Shown one piece after another: positions 23,531-33,711 of a DNA stretch of 64,000 nucleotides. The stretch spans positions 75,429,104 through 75,493,103 of the forward strand of contig OX578137.1 of assembly GCA_951213105.1 (NCBI GenBank), read 5' to 3'. Under the pieces are notes generated by a model, which was not told the DNA's origin, did no database searches, and saw only the letters and a list, made by a program, of their open reading frames with translations. The DNA comes from Amaurobius ferox. Taxonomy: Eukaryota; Arthropoda; Arachnida; Araneae; Amaurobiidae. Each line of letters begins with the position of its first letter. Position 1 is the stretch's first letter. The translations under genes were made by a program, and so were the position numbers.

Positions 23531-25664
23531 TCTGAAAATTCGTATGACTATACAAAATATGTATGCAAAAGAGAATTAAAATGTTTAGTACTTCCGTTAA
23601 AAATTAAGTGTACAAACTATTTACCACCATATGAAAGTTTATTTTTTTTTTTATTATTTATTTTTTTATTTATTTATTTATTTATTTTTTATTTTTAATG
23701 AAATGTGATCTCCTATAGATTCATTTATTTTCCTTATTTGTGTTGTTTACTTTATTAATGTAGAAATTTAAAATTTTAAAAAATTTAGTCTTTAAAGTCG
23801 TACTTTCTTAATACATCAATAGGCGATTTAAAATCCTTTTAAAATGCCAATGTTAATATTTAACAAACATAAAAGGTTTGTTTATTTCCAATAAAAATGT
23901 ATGGCAAATATTGTTTTACATAGAAAATCCAATCCAGTTCTAGTCCAACACACAACAATGTTTAATTTTTTTAAATGTATTTTGTATTTTGAATGTATTT
24001 TAAAAATATATGTATTTTGTATTTTGAATTTTTTAAATTTGAAGAGTAATTTATATACAGTAAAAGTAAAACTGTGCTGTTTTCTGTTATTGATTTGAAT
24101 ATATTTATTGATTTTTATCTATGTTATGTCTTAAAAAATAATTTTTTGTGTGTTATATAATGACATACAGTCTCAGTCTATTCTAAACAAAGAGGATTTC
24201 GTTTAGAATATTTTGGGTTCATTATAAAAATTGCTTTGTAGTTGGGTTTGTTACTTTTATTTTTATGAAATTTTCACAAGACTTTTCCTTAAAATTTTAT
24301 AGATTATTTAAAAAAGTGTCAGTCATAAAATTAAAAAAATGTTATTAGTTTTTTCTCAATTAGGATGTGAATTAAATAACATATATTGCTTCTCTTTATT
24401 ACAGCATTTGTATCATATTCAAGAGTCATAATGAAAGTGACTGTTTTTATGATCTTTCACGTGATTCCCAGTTAAGTTTTCATTCAGTTTCATGATACAA
24501 AATATTTGTACACAATACGAAATTTAATTTTAAAATATCTGAAGTCCAAGTCTTCACTCAACTTTCTCATCACATTCCTATTCCATAGTATAGTTTCTAG
24601 TCCATATTTCTATTCCATAATATATTCCATGTCAGTTCTACTTGTATTACAATCATTATTAGAATGAAAACATAAAAGATGTAATTTATTCAGATTTTTA
24701 CCAAAGTTATTTAAAAGTATTCTTTTTCAAATTGTCAACAACTGAATGACACCGATGAGTGCATTTTGCTTACTTGTGTTTCGTTTTAAAAAATAAGTGT
24801 CTATCTTACAGATTATCACAGGATTTTTTTTGTATATATATTTAACAATACACTCCCATTTCTGATACCAGCATCTGTGGACTAGTTCTGCTCTCTTTAG
24901 TGTTCTTCAACACAGAATGTGCAAAGGTAGTCAGCTTCAGCTTTGGTGGTCCTAGGCAGTAATTGCAACTACAGTGTTATGTGAAGGCAAAATAAAATGT
25001 GATCCTTTGGCAACCCTGTTATCCTCAGCTAACAGAGTTGCCAATTTTAATTAATTGGTACATTTTTAATTGCATTTTTTCCACAAATATAAAACTCAGA
25101 TTTTTCAAATGGTCCAAAAATTTATTAACTTGGATTATCACAAGCCTACGGCATTTTAACTTTTAGGTTCCTTCTGTGCTAATTCTACCAAAGATAGCTA
25201 AAAGTAGTACATTTATAAAGGGAATAGAGAGGATATATTTCTAAAAACATATGTGTTATGAAAGATGGGTGTCATCAAGTCCAGAGCTCTTTGATAGGGG
25301 TGAGAATGAGAATTCAAGAGCTTACTTAAAAGGGGGTTGCTATGTTATAAAGGTTGGAAACTACTGCTATAGAATTTTATTTCATCACTTAAATTTTAAA
25401 TCAATATTCCTAAGTATAAAATACAAACAGGATCAAGAAAAAGCTCAACCCCTTTTCGTCAGCAGTGCTAGGCTATCTGTCTAAAGCTGGCCCTGATGAC
25501 AGCAAAAAATAAAAAAAAATTGCTATGTGCTGCTATAGGAGTATATTCCCAGATTTGCGAATGCTCTCTTTAGTCTGTTTCTGTGTGTATATATTTATAT
25601 TTTAATTCATAAAAGTATACTGGTACTCACAGATTTTATTAATCTCTGAATGCATTTTTTAAAG
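23531..25664. other. Intron sequence, no gene seen
   Basis: AT-rich; a (TTTA)-type tract lies near 23640-23695. No exon or element end recognised. Confidence 0.5.
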
Positions 25665-25753
25665 GATCGAATTACAATCCATTTTCTGCAGAAAATTTTG
25701 GCCATCAAATATGCAAGCAGCTTGGGATTGGACTTAGTGATAATTGGAGTCAG
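25665..25753 (+). CDS. Host gene exon C
   Basis: Acceptor TTTTTTAAAG precedes 25665; a weak donor GTTGAT follows at 25754. In the frame carried from exon B the exon reads GSNYNPFSAENFGHQIC, then KQLGIGLSDNWSQ, without a stop. The segment 'LGIGLSDNWSQ' continues directly into exon D's VRLASSECARKF, a classic HEAT-repeat pattern (DNW..VR.AA). The intron to exon D is only 107 bp, unusually small for this gene. Confidence 0.85.
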
Positions 25754-25860
25754 GTTGATACTTTTTAATTCATATTACTAGCTTAATAGTTTTCTTACAG
25801 TTTTTATGGCATAACTATATGAGTTATATATACAAATATTTATTTAATATCTGTATTAAG

Positions 25861-25970
25861 GTAAGACTTGCATCTTCTGAATGTGCTCGGAAGTTTTTAC
25901 TGTCTTTCAAGAGTGATGAAGAAAGAGAAGTATTTTATGCAGAATTACTTCCTCAGATGTGTTTAAATAG
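25861..25970 (+). CDS. Host gene exon D
   Basis: Acceptor TGTATTAAG ends at 25860 and donor GTATTT starts at 25971. It reads VRLASSECARKFLLSF, KSDEEREVFYAELLPQ and MCLNR, with the arginine codon split after two bases. Exon E (55700) supplies the last base and continues YYIADGVRIYSQ, so these two exons are joined across about 29.7 kb. Content is consistent with HEAT-type helices; the acidic DEERE patch lies in an inter-helix position. The protein family is conserved-looking but not identified by me. Confidence 0.85.
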
Positions 25971-26750
25971 GTATTTGAAATCTAAAATTGCTAATATTTT
26001 TAATTTAATTTGAATAGTATTAAAAATGTTTATTTTTGTTCAAGCTGATCTAAAACTTTTTATTCTGAAACATGAGTTAGCTTTTTTTATCATTTTTATT
26101 TGAATGTTAAACCAATTCATTCTACATTGGTTTTTCAAACCAATGTAGAGATGCTTCAACATATTCTTGTGTTTCCTCAAGACATTTTTTGAAGGGCGTA
26201 GCCAGTACCGTTCCTGGGGTGGCGAACGCCTGCGTGCAAGAATAATTTTGTGCGCCCCTATATACTATGCTTAAATTTTGATGATAAGGCCAATTTTCAT
26301 AATCATTTTTAGTTTGAGGTTTAAACTGAATAGTTTCCTTATAGACTAAAGTCACTTTAGTGTAAGTGTTTGATTATGAAAATGGGTGTAATAAAATAAA
26401 ACAACGAAAAAATATGACAAAAAATTTATTTTCGACATCAAATAAAATAGACTATTAACGTACAATATAGGTCATAAATAAAACACGTCCATTCGGAAAT
26501 TAACAAAAAATCTAATATAACTCAATTCACTCAACTGAGTGAATTGAGTTAAAACTCTCAAACGGCGCTCAACGCAAACAAATCCGTTAACTTGAAAATG
26601 TGCAAGATCTGTCTAATACCTAAGTACCTAATTATCAAATAACAAGGTAGTTTTAGAACATAACACGTCTTGCTTTTGTTGGGTTATACTTTTGGATATT
26701 TAATAATTTAGGAGTTTTGTTTTTGTTTAAATGTGTTCAGGGGTCTTATT

Positions 26751-27600
26751 TGTTGGAAACTTGGTTCTGTTTTCGTCGCGATTCTCGTTATCGCGAGAAC
26801 GTGTTTACATTTTTAGAATGGTTCTACCGTTCTCGTGAACGACTCGTGACGGGAACAGAACATGCCATTCATGCAAATCGCCTTCTCGCCGCGCGCGCAT
26901 CTGTTTTGCATATAGTGAGGGCGCTGCCGTCAACGGTTGTGTTCCGGAGCGTACCCATCACGGTGTATATATGATAGGACACATTCTCAGTTATTCAGAG
27001 ACTTTACAGACCTTGACTGACCATGTAGTAGACGTGGGAGACTTTTCAGAGTTTAAGATCTTGTAGTTATGCAGACTTAAGACTCGACGTATAGTCAGAT
27101 CGATCAGACGGTGATCGACGGTGAAAGACCTTGTATGGAAGGCAGACCTTGATCGGTAGAGAGTAGTCTAACTTCTAAAGCCATGACGTGTGACCTGATG
27201 ATGGTGGCTTCATTAACGTACACGGCATGTGTGGTACAGTAGCTGTTTTTTCTACTTACCGATGTTATAGTAACTGAGAGTGTGTGCCTAGTCATAGACT
27301 GTTTAAAACCTTTTTCATGAGCTTGCTAGCTCATTGTATATAGTTTTGCTTTGCAACGAATGTTACAGTGATTTATTTTGTAACTTTGTCTGATGCAATG
27401 GATCTCACAACAAATAAATTGTGTTTGTGTTTAACGAGCTTGCTTTCTTGAGAAAACACATCACTACTGCATATCATCTGCTACAAAATTTTTCTACCAG
27501 CACTTCAGATATGGATATGGCCAAAACACTGCTAAATCTGCAAATGACTTTCAAATTTTCTAGTCTAGTCGCTCAGCTAACACAGCAATAGCAGCCGACA
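26751..27600 (+). repeat. Copia 5' LTR
   Basis: 850 bp from TGTTGGAAAC to GCAGCCGACA. A TATA-like TGTATATATGA at about 26964 and an AATAAA at 27413 outline promoter and polyadenylation signals. A GC-rich block with 'gccgcgcgcgc' (26890) precedes the TATA. Confidence 0.95.
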
Positions 27601-27603
27601 TTT

Positions 27604-27620
27604 GGTTATGGGCCGTAGTA
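27604..27620 (+). promoter_or_regulatory. Primer-binding site, half-tRNA(iMet) type
   Basis: GGTTATGGGCC starts three bases after the 5' LTR. Drosophila copia uses the internal part of initiator Met tRNA with a very similar site. Confidence 0.75.
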
Positions 27621-27753
27621 TGTCAAGGCCATAACTTTTATCCGTGATAAAGCAGCAGTGAAGAGTTGTGAATTCCATCGACGGGGGCCGCGACCGGCGC
27701 CATTTGCATCAAGCAGAAAGGTAAACAACGCACTCTAGTCACAGTTAAAGACT

Positions 27754-30645
27754 ATGGAGGTGAGCAACGGCATAGAAGCGTTAAACAGGGACAATTACGT
27801 CACCTGGCGTAATGAAATTTCATTTATCCTGAAAGGAGAAGGATGTTACGGCCACATCAACCGTACTGCATTACCAGTCGACGAATCTACGTCACGCCGC
27901 GAGCGAGAGGAGTACATGCGCAGCAGCGACCGCGCACTTTCCATCCTGTTTCGAAATATCTCGGCGGAGTACAGAGAACTGCTCGACATCGACGACAGCC
28001 CGGCGGATGCGTGGGAGAAGTTGGAGGCGCATTTTGAGGCCCCAACGCGCGCCAATTTAGTTCATCTGTTGGACGAGTTTTTCAGTCTACGCCCGGAAAT
28101 CGAGGAGCCCATCGACATATTCTGTACGAGGATAAGGAAAGCTGTCACCAAGCTCAAGAACGTGAATCACCCCGTGGAGGATGTGTACGTGGCATTCCAA
28201 GCCATCCGGTATCTCCCAGCCCAGTACCAGAGTATCATCCAAATCATTTATCGCTGGAGCGATACTGATTTTAAATTGGATAAAATTCAGAAAGAACTCT
28301 CCTTGGAGGAGGGCAGGATTAGACAGTTGAGGAAGGATCATGACAATAATATTGTAAGTTCCAATTCATCTGTATATTTTTCAAATGTTAACGCTAAATG
28401 CAAAAATGTTACCAAAGTTAAAAAGTCTATTAAGGTCATAGGACCATGTTTTATGTGTAATAAAAATGGTCATGTAAAGGCACAATGCCCAAAATTGAAA
28501 AAGATGACTAGCTCTAGTATTATTGAAGTATTTTCAAATATAAATGTAGAAGCTAATATTGTTGATAATCCTGACAATAGGCTCAGCTGGGTGATTGACA
28601 CCGCTGCTACGCGACACTTTTGTAATGATGTTAAAATGTTTTCAAAATTTGATAAATGTAAGGATACATCTATGTCGCTAGCAGTGGGTGATATGGAAAG
28701 CCCAGTTGAGGCTATTGGAACGGTGAACATGTATGTTAAATTTAAAGATCATACAAATAATATTGTGTTACAAAATGTTATGTATTCACCAAAATTACGG
28801 CGTAACTTGTTGGCCGCATCTGTATTAGAAGAGCAGGGCTATTCTTTTAGTGCAGCCAAAGGTATTCTATGGTTTAAGACTCCTGAGGGAGAAAATTTAT
28901 TTTACGCTAAACGTAAAGAAGGATTGTATTTCTTAAAACCACAGTACTCAACTAAAAGTTTAAATAGTAGTGTTGAGGGCCGTAAAGGAGATCAGGATAG
29001 GGACAAAAATTCTAAACAGGTTAGAAAAACCCCTGCAACAAATAGTCAAAGTCAAAACAAAATTAGGCCTAACTTGAATAAAAGGAAAAACAAATCTGAT
29101 TTAAAATCAAAGTCAAATAAAATTAGTGGTTCAACAGTTGAAATTCTGAACAAAACTGAATTATGGCATAGAAGATATGGCCATATTAACTCAGACTACT
29201 TGCACCAAACAAGTAAAGTTTCCGCGGCAAACGGACTCCCAAAATTAAAATATGCAAAAGTAAATTGCATTCATTGCAAACTTGCAAAATCTAAGAGAGT
29301 TTCGTACAAACCAATAGGCAGGATTAGATCTACAGAACCTTTGCAATTACTGCACATGGACGTTTGTGGTCCAATGCCTGTAGCTTCATTGGGGGGAAAC
29401 AAATACTTCTTGACTATTACAGACGATTTTAGCCGCAAGGTGTTTGTTTTTATTTTAAAACAAAAATCAGATGTGTTCAAAGTTTTTCAGGATTTTCAAG
29501 CTTGTCAGGAGAGACAATTAGGCAAAAAGATTTTGTGCATCCGTACTGATAACGGCATGGAATTTTGTCACGGTCAATTTAAAGCTTTTTTGAAAAAGTT
29601 AGGGATTAAGCATGAACGATCTAACACTTATACACCCGAACAAAACGGGGTATCTGAAAGATTCAACCTGACAGCGTTAGATTGTGTCAAGGCAATGCTT
29701 AATCAAAGCAAAGTTGGTGACAAAATGTGGGCAGAGGCAATCCTATGTTTTACTTATACAAAGAACAGGATTTGCCATAAATTTAAAGTTAAAACTCCAC
29801 ACGAATTGTACTATGGGAAGAAGCCTGCTGTATCCCATCTCAGAGTTTTTGGATGTAAGGCTTATGCTGGTATAGCAAAACAGCTTAGGAAGAAGCTAGA
29901 CCTAAGAGCTCAACTGGGAGTTATGGTAGGATATGCGGAAAATACCAGGGGCTATAGAATTCTTCTTGTGAAAGAAGGAAAAATATTAGAAATAAGCAAT
30001 GTCCGTTTTGAGGAGATGGAAGCAGCGGAAGGCGTCCTGGACCCCATTCGACCTAGAAACTTCACCCAAAAGAAATCGGGTTTTACTCGAACATCAGATT
30101 CAGGATCGGGATGTTTGGATAGTGAGTCAGAGGAAGAAGCAGGTGAGAGCCATGACACTAGTCATACTAGTGAGGAAGAGGACTCTCCTGCTGATTCCGA
30201 TCTGACCCCCTGTTCAAACATAGATTGGGAAAGGAAAGCTGTACCCAGGCCTGATGGAACTCGAACTGATGTTTACTACTCAGTGAGGGGTGATAAACAT
30301 AGGCTAAGAAGTCATAATGATGTTAAAAAATTCTGTGCTAAGGCTAACATACATTATGACCAAAATTTGTTTAACTTCAGAGAAAAGAGGGATATCAAAT
30401 CCAGGCCAGAGGCAAGCAACATAGAAATAATAGGTGATATTGATCATGCAGTTTCTTTGCTAAAGGGAGAATTTGATATCAAAACTCTAGGGAAGGTCCA
30501 AAAACTGTTATGTGTGGAATTTGCTGAAATCAATAACAAAATTTTTATACATCATAGGCAGTACATTAATAAGATTTGCCAAATGTTTGAGGAATTTTTA
30601 GCATTAAATTTTTGTAATCAAATTTCCAAAAACAAAAATGATTAA
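27754..30645 (+). CDS. Copia Gag-protease-integrase polyprotein lacking RT core and RNase H
   Basis: 963 codons starting MEVSNGIEALNRDNY, a copia Gag start (W-R-N-E, UBN2-type region). Zinc knuckle CFMCNKNGHVKAQC is near residues 232-245. The protease active site reads WVIDTAATRHFC near 279-290 (D-T-A rather than D-S-G/D-T-G). Integrase: H-x3-H region HRRYGHI near 472 with CIHC near 506; catalytic D in HMDVCGP (~536), D in RTDNGMEF (~598), E in GVSERFN (~634), a DD35E spacing. After an acidic tail the frame jumps to FDIKTLGKVQKLLCVEF (~907), a late RT segment. Fingers, palm motifs with YVDD, and all RNase H are absent. A full copia polyprotein is about 1,400 residues. The frame itself has no stop or shift. 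Confidence 0.93.
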   Translation: MEVSNGIEALNRDNYVTWRNEISFILKGEGCYGHINRTALPVDESTSRREREEYMRSSDRALSILFRNISAEYRELLDIDDSPADAWEKLEAHFEAPTRANLVHLLDEFFSLRPEIEEPIDIFCTRIRKAVTKLKNVNHPVEDVYVAFQAIRYLPAQYQSIIQIIYRWSDTDFKLDKIQKELSLEEGRIRQLRKDHDNNIVSSNSSVYFSNVNAKCKNVTKVKKSIKVIGPCFMCNKNGHVKAQCPKLKKMTSSSIIEVFSNINVEANIVDNPDNRLSWVIDTAATRHFCNDVKMFSKFDKCKDTSMSLAVGDMESPVEAIGTVNMYVKFKDHTNNIVLQNVMYSPKLRRNLLAASVLEEQGYSFSAAKGILWFKTPEGENLFYAKRKEGLYFLKPQYSTKSLNSSVEGRKGDQDRDKNSKQVRKTPATNSQSQNKIRPNLNKRKNKSDLKSKSNKISGSTVEILNKTELWHRRYGHINSDYLHQTSKVSAANGLPKLKYAKVNCIHCKLAKSKRVSYKPIGRIRSTEPLQLLHMDVCGPMPVASLGGNKYFLTITDDFSRKVFVFILKQKSDVFKVFQDFQACQERQLGKKILCIRTDNGMEFCHGQFKAFLKKLGIKHERSNTYTPEQNGVSERFNLTALDCVKAMLNQSKVGDKMWAEAILCFTYTKNRICHKFKVKTPHELYYGKKPAVSHLRVFGCKAYAGIAKQLRKKLDLRAQLGVMVGYAENTRGYRILLVKEGKILEISNVRFEEMEAAEGVLDPIRPRNFTQKKSGFTRTSDSGSGCLDSESEEEAGESHDTSHTSEEEDSPADSDLTPCSNIDWERKAVPRPDGTRTDVYYSVRGDKHRLRSHNDVKKFCAKANIHYDQNLFNFREKRDIKSRPEASNIEIIGDIDHAVSLLKGEFDIKTLGKVQKLLCVEFAEINNKIFIHHRQYINKICQMFEEFLALNFCNQISKNKND

Positions 30646-31029
30646 ATTTGTAACTTCTAAATTTTTTTTCTTTCTTTTACAAAATATGGTTAGGATATCG
30701 TATAATTTACTCCTCCCTCTGTGATGCAGATAATTGTATCTAGAGTATATATATGTGTATTGTTTACAATGAACTTTCTAAAATTTTTCACATTACACTG
30801 AATGTATATATATCCATGTTTTCAATTCCCGCATAAGACAGTTATGCTTATGTGTATTATTTTGTGCGTTTACTCCTTGTTATCATACACTTGGCTATGA
30901 TTCATTGATGACAAACCACTTATTTAAATTTGAATACAACACAGAAAGAAAAAAAAAAATCTTTCATTATCTGTGTCATTGCTATTAGTATTAATTATGT
31001 ATACTGGTCTTGGACAGAGATAATGAACA

Positions 31030-31500
31030 GCCATAATTGAATTTAATATTTATAGTAAATTTTTTTTTAATCTTAAATGTTAAATTTAATAATTATACAT
31101 AAAATTTTCTACATAATTGAATTTGATATTTATAGTGAAATTTTTTAATCTTAAATGTTAAATTTAATAGTTATACATGAAATTTTCTACAAATTGAATT
31201 TAATATTTATAGTGAATTTTTTAATCTTAAATGTTAAATTTAATAATTATACATAAAATTTTCTACATAATTGAATTTGATATTTAAAGTGAAATTTTTT
31301 TTTAATCTTAAATGTTAAATTTAATAATTATACATAAAATTTTCTACATAATTGAATTTGATATTTAAAGTGAAATTTTTTTTAATCTTAAATGTTAAAT
31401 TTAATAATTATACATAAAATTTTCTACACAACTTGAATTTGATATTTATAGTAAAATTTTTTTAATCTTAAATGTTAAATTTAAATGGTTATACTTAAAT
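31030..31500 (+). repeat. Tandem repeats in copia 3' region
   Basis: About six copies of a 60-80 bp unit with 'aatcttaaatgttaaattta' and 'atacataaaattttctac'. A diverged version is at 1-180, so the array is a feature of the family. Confidence 0.88.
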
Positions 31501-31733
31501 TTCTTGAAACTTAAATTTTGACTTAAATTCAATTTTTGGAACTTGGTGTTTCAATGATATCTAAAATTTTCTTTCAATGATAAAAATTTTTTTTTTTGCT
31601 CAACATGAAAAGTAATGTATATACTTTATGTTTTTGCTGGATACTAAAGAACTTGACATTTTTGCTGTTATGTTTTTTTTTAGAGTAATTTCATTGATTG
31701 ATAGCACGTACGCCGAGATTTGGGGTTTTGCAT

Positions 31734-31740
31734 GAGGGGG
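31734..31740 (+). promoter_or_regulatory. Copia polypurine tract
   Basis: GAGGGGG just upstream of the 3' LTR start at 31746; same context at about 524-530. Confidence 0.75.
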
Positions 31741-31745
31741 CCGAT

Positions 31746-32595
31746 TGTTGGAAACTTGGTTCTGTTTTCGTCGCGATTCTCGTTATCGCGAGAACGTGTT
31801 TACATTTTTAGAATGGTTCTACCGTTCTCGTGAACGACTCGTGACGGGAACAGAACATGCCATTCATGCAAATCGCCTTCTCGCCGCGCGCGCATCTGTT
31901 TTGCATATAGTGAGGGCGCTGCCGTCAACGGTTGTGTTCCGGAGCGTACCCATCACGGTGTATATATGATAGGACACATTCTCAGTTATTCAGAGACTTT
32001 ACAGACCTTGACTGACCATGTAGTAGACGTGGGAGACTTTTCAGAGTTTAAGATCTTGTAGTTATGCAGACTTAAGACTCGACGTATAGTCAGATCGATC
32101 AGACGGTGATCGACGGTGAAAGACCTTGTATGGAAGGCAGACCTTGATCGGTAGAGAGTAGTCTAACTTCTAAAGCCATGACGTGTGACCTGATGATGGT
32201 GGCTTCATTAACGTACACGGCATGTGTGGTACAGTAGCTGTTTTTTCTACTTACCGATGTTATAGTAACTGAGAGTGTGTGCCTAGTCATAGACTGTTTA
32301 AAACCTTTTTCATGAGCTTGCTAGCTCATTGTATATAGTTTTGCTTTGCAACGAATGTTACAGTGATTTATTTTGTAACTTTGTCTGATGCAATGGATCT
32401 CACAACAAATAAATTGTGTTTGTGTTTAACGAGCTTGCTTTCTTGAGAAAACACATCACTACTGCATATCATCTGCTACAAAATTTTTCTACCAGCACTT
32501 CAGATATGGATATGGCCAAAACACTGCTAAATCTGCAAATGACTTTCAAATTTTCTAGTCTAGTCGCTCAGCTAACACAGCAATAGCAGCCGACA
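31746..32595 (+). repeat. Copia 3' LTR
   Basis: 850 bp; no difference from the 5' LTR was seen on reading, which implies a recent insertion. Confidence 0.95.
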
Positions 32596-33100
32596 TTATT
32601 TACATAGTCTTTCTCCTCTAGTTATCCATTTTCCAATTGTTTAGGTTTTTGATATTCTTTGTTCAAATATATTCTATTCTATAGGTTTTGTGTTAAAAAC
32701 GGCGAAGTTCGTTCTTTTTAGGTTTTAGCAATTTAAATTTATTTAAATTGGCTAATTTGTGACTCCATTTATTGCCCTTTTAATTCCCTTTAATTTGATT
32801 CCAAATTTATTGCTCTCGGTTAAAAATTGGTTAATTCATCGCAATTTTACAGTTTTATTCTATTTTCAGCTTTTTAAATATTTCAGAATCGTCCATATTT
32901 AAATTATTGCCGAATTCGTATATTTCCAAATCGTTTCACTTCATTTCTTTTTAATTTTCGTCTGCTCCGAAATTCCATTGCTCTTCTTTAAAATTTCGAG
33001 TTTTTAATTGGTTGATCGTAATATTAAAATCGTCTGTCATTAATTATTTTATCGTTCATCGATAATTTTGTTTACAATCTGTGGCAGCGATGTTTCGCAG

Positions 33101-33175
33101 TATATAAGCAAATCGCGGACTTTTTCGATCTCTTTGCTCTTTGCTCTTTGCTCTTTAGATTGGAACTAAAATGTA
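33101..33175 (+). promoter_or_regulatory. LTR core promoter candidate and ctctttg repeats
   Basis: TATATAAGCA at 33101 is followed about 30 bases downstream by four 7-9 bp repeats of 'gctcttt'. The same arrangement is in the inverted LTRs (TATA complement near 35142 and 39242). A TATA box and a start-site region are the likely reading. Confidence 0.6.
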
Positions 33176-33574
33176 GTCTTATAGAGTTGTTGTTTTCAGC
33201 GCCTCGGCGCGAGCCGAGCGAAATGCGCTCTGAGGAACGAACGCCTTATTTCCCGGCCTGCCTGTAAATGTGTGTGGAATCCTGATATCAGAGTGTTTTT
33301 TTACTTGAAATGACGTTGCGAGCGAAGTGATTGATGTCTACTGAAGTATCGTCGGCGCCTTTGGAATAGTTGTTTACTTCCGGAGGTCAGATTTGTTCTT
33401 TCATAGTGAACTGAGTAGTTTAAATTTTCCGAGTCTTAGGACCGGACCTCCAATTGTTTACTTCACGGTTTTGATGATGGAGCTGTCTGTTCTTTTGTTC
33501 CGAGCGATGTCCACTGGCGCTCTGCTACTCTCGGCTGAGAATTTTATGATGTGAAGGAGCTGCCCGTTTTTGTG

Positions 33575-33711
33575 CAGATCAGGCCTTGGGAGTGTTCTTC
33601 TCGCGGAGTTTTGGAACACCATATTCCACTTGAATGGTTGGACTCACTTGATGTACCGATGCCCTACGGGAGGTACTTCTCCGTTTGGCCTCTTCTGGAG
33701 CAGGAAGGGAC
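33575..33711 (+). repeat. 137-bp direct duplication, left copy
   Basis: From CAGATCAGGCCTTGGG to CAGGAAGGGAC, identical on reading to 39825-39961. It abuts the left end of the inverted LTR element exactly. Confidence 0.92.

Larger units (their letters stand above)
26751..32595 (+). mobile_element. Copia-type LTR retrotransposon, recent, RT-deleted
   Basis: Two 850-bp LTRs (26751-27600 and 31746-32595) read as identical, with TG...CA ends. The element is flanked by the 5-bp duplication TTATT (26746-26750; 32596-32600). The empty site is present twice on the minus strand of the window, at 35653 and 39752 (ctatgtaaataagacccctg). A primer-binding site of the initiator-Met half-tRNA type used by copia begins at 27604; a polypurine tract (gaggggg) is at 31734-31740. 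One gag-pol frame lacks the RT core and RNase H, so the copy depends on a helper. Confidence 0.93.

Noticed and set aside
26717..26974. 85-codon frame repeated at 31745-31969
   Set aside because: It lies within the copia LTR; the repetition is due to the two LTRs and not to a gene.
27104..27295. 63-codon minus-strand frame repeated at 32099-32290
   Set aside because: Antisense of the LTR, same reason.
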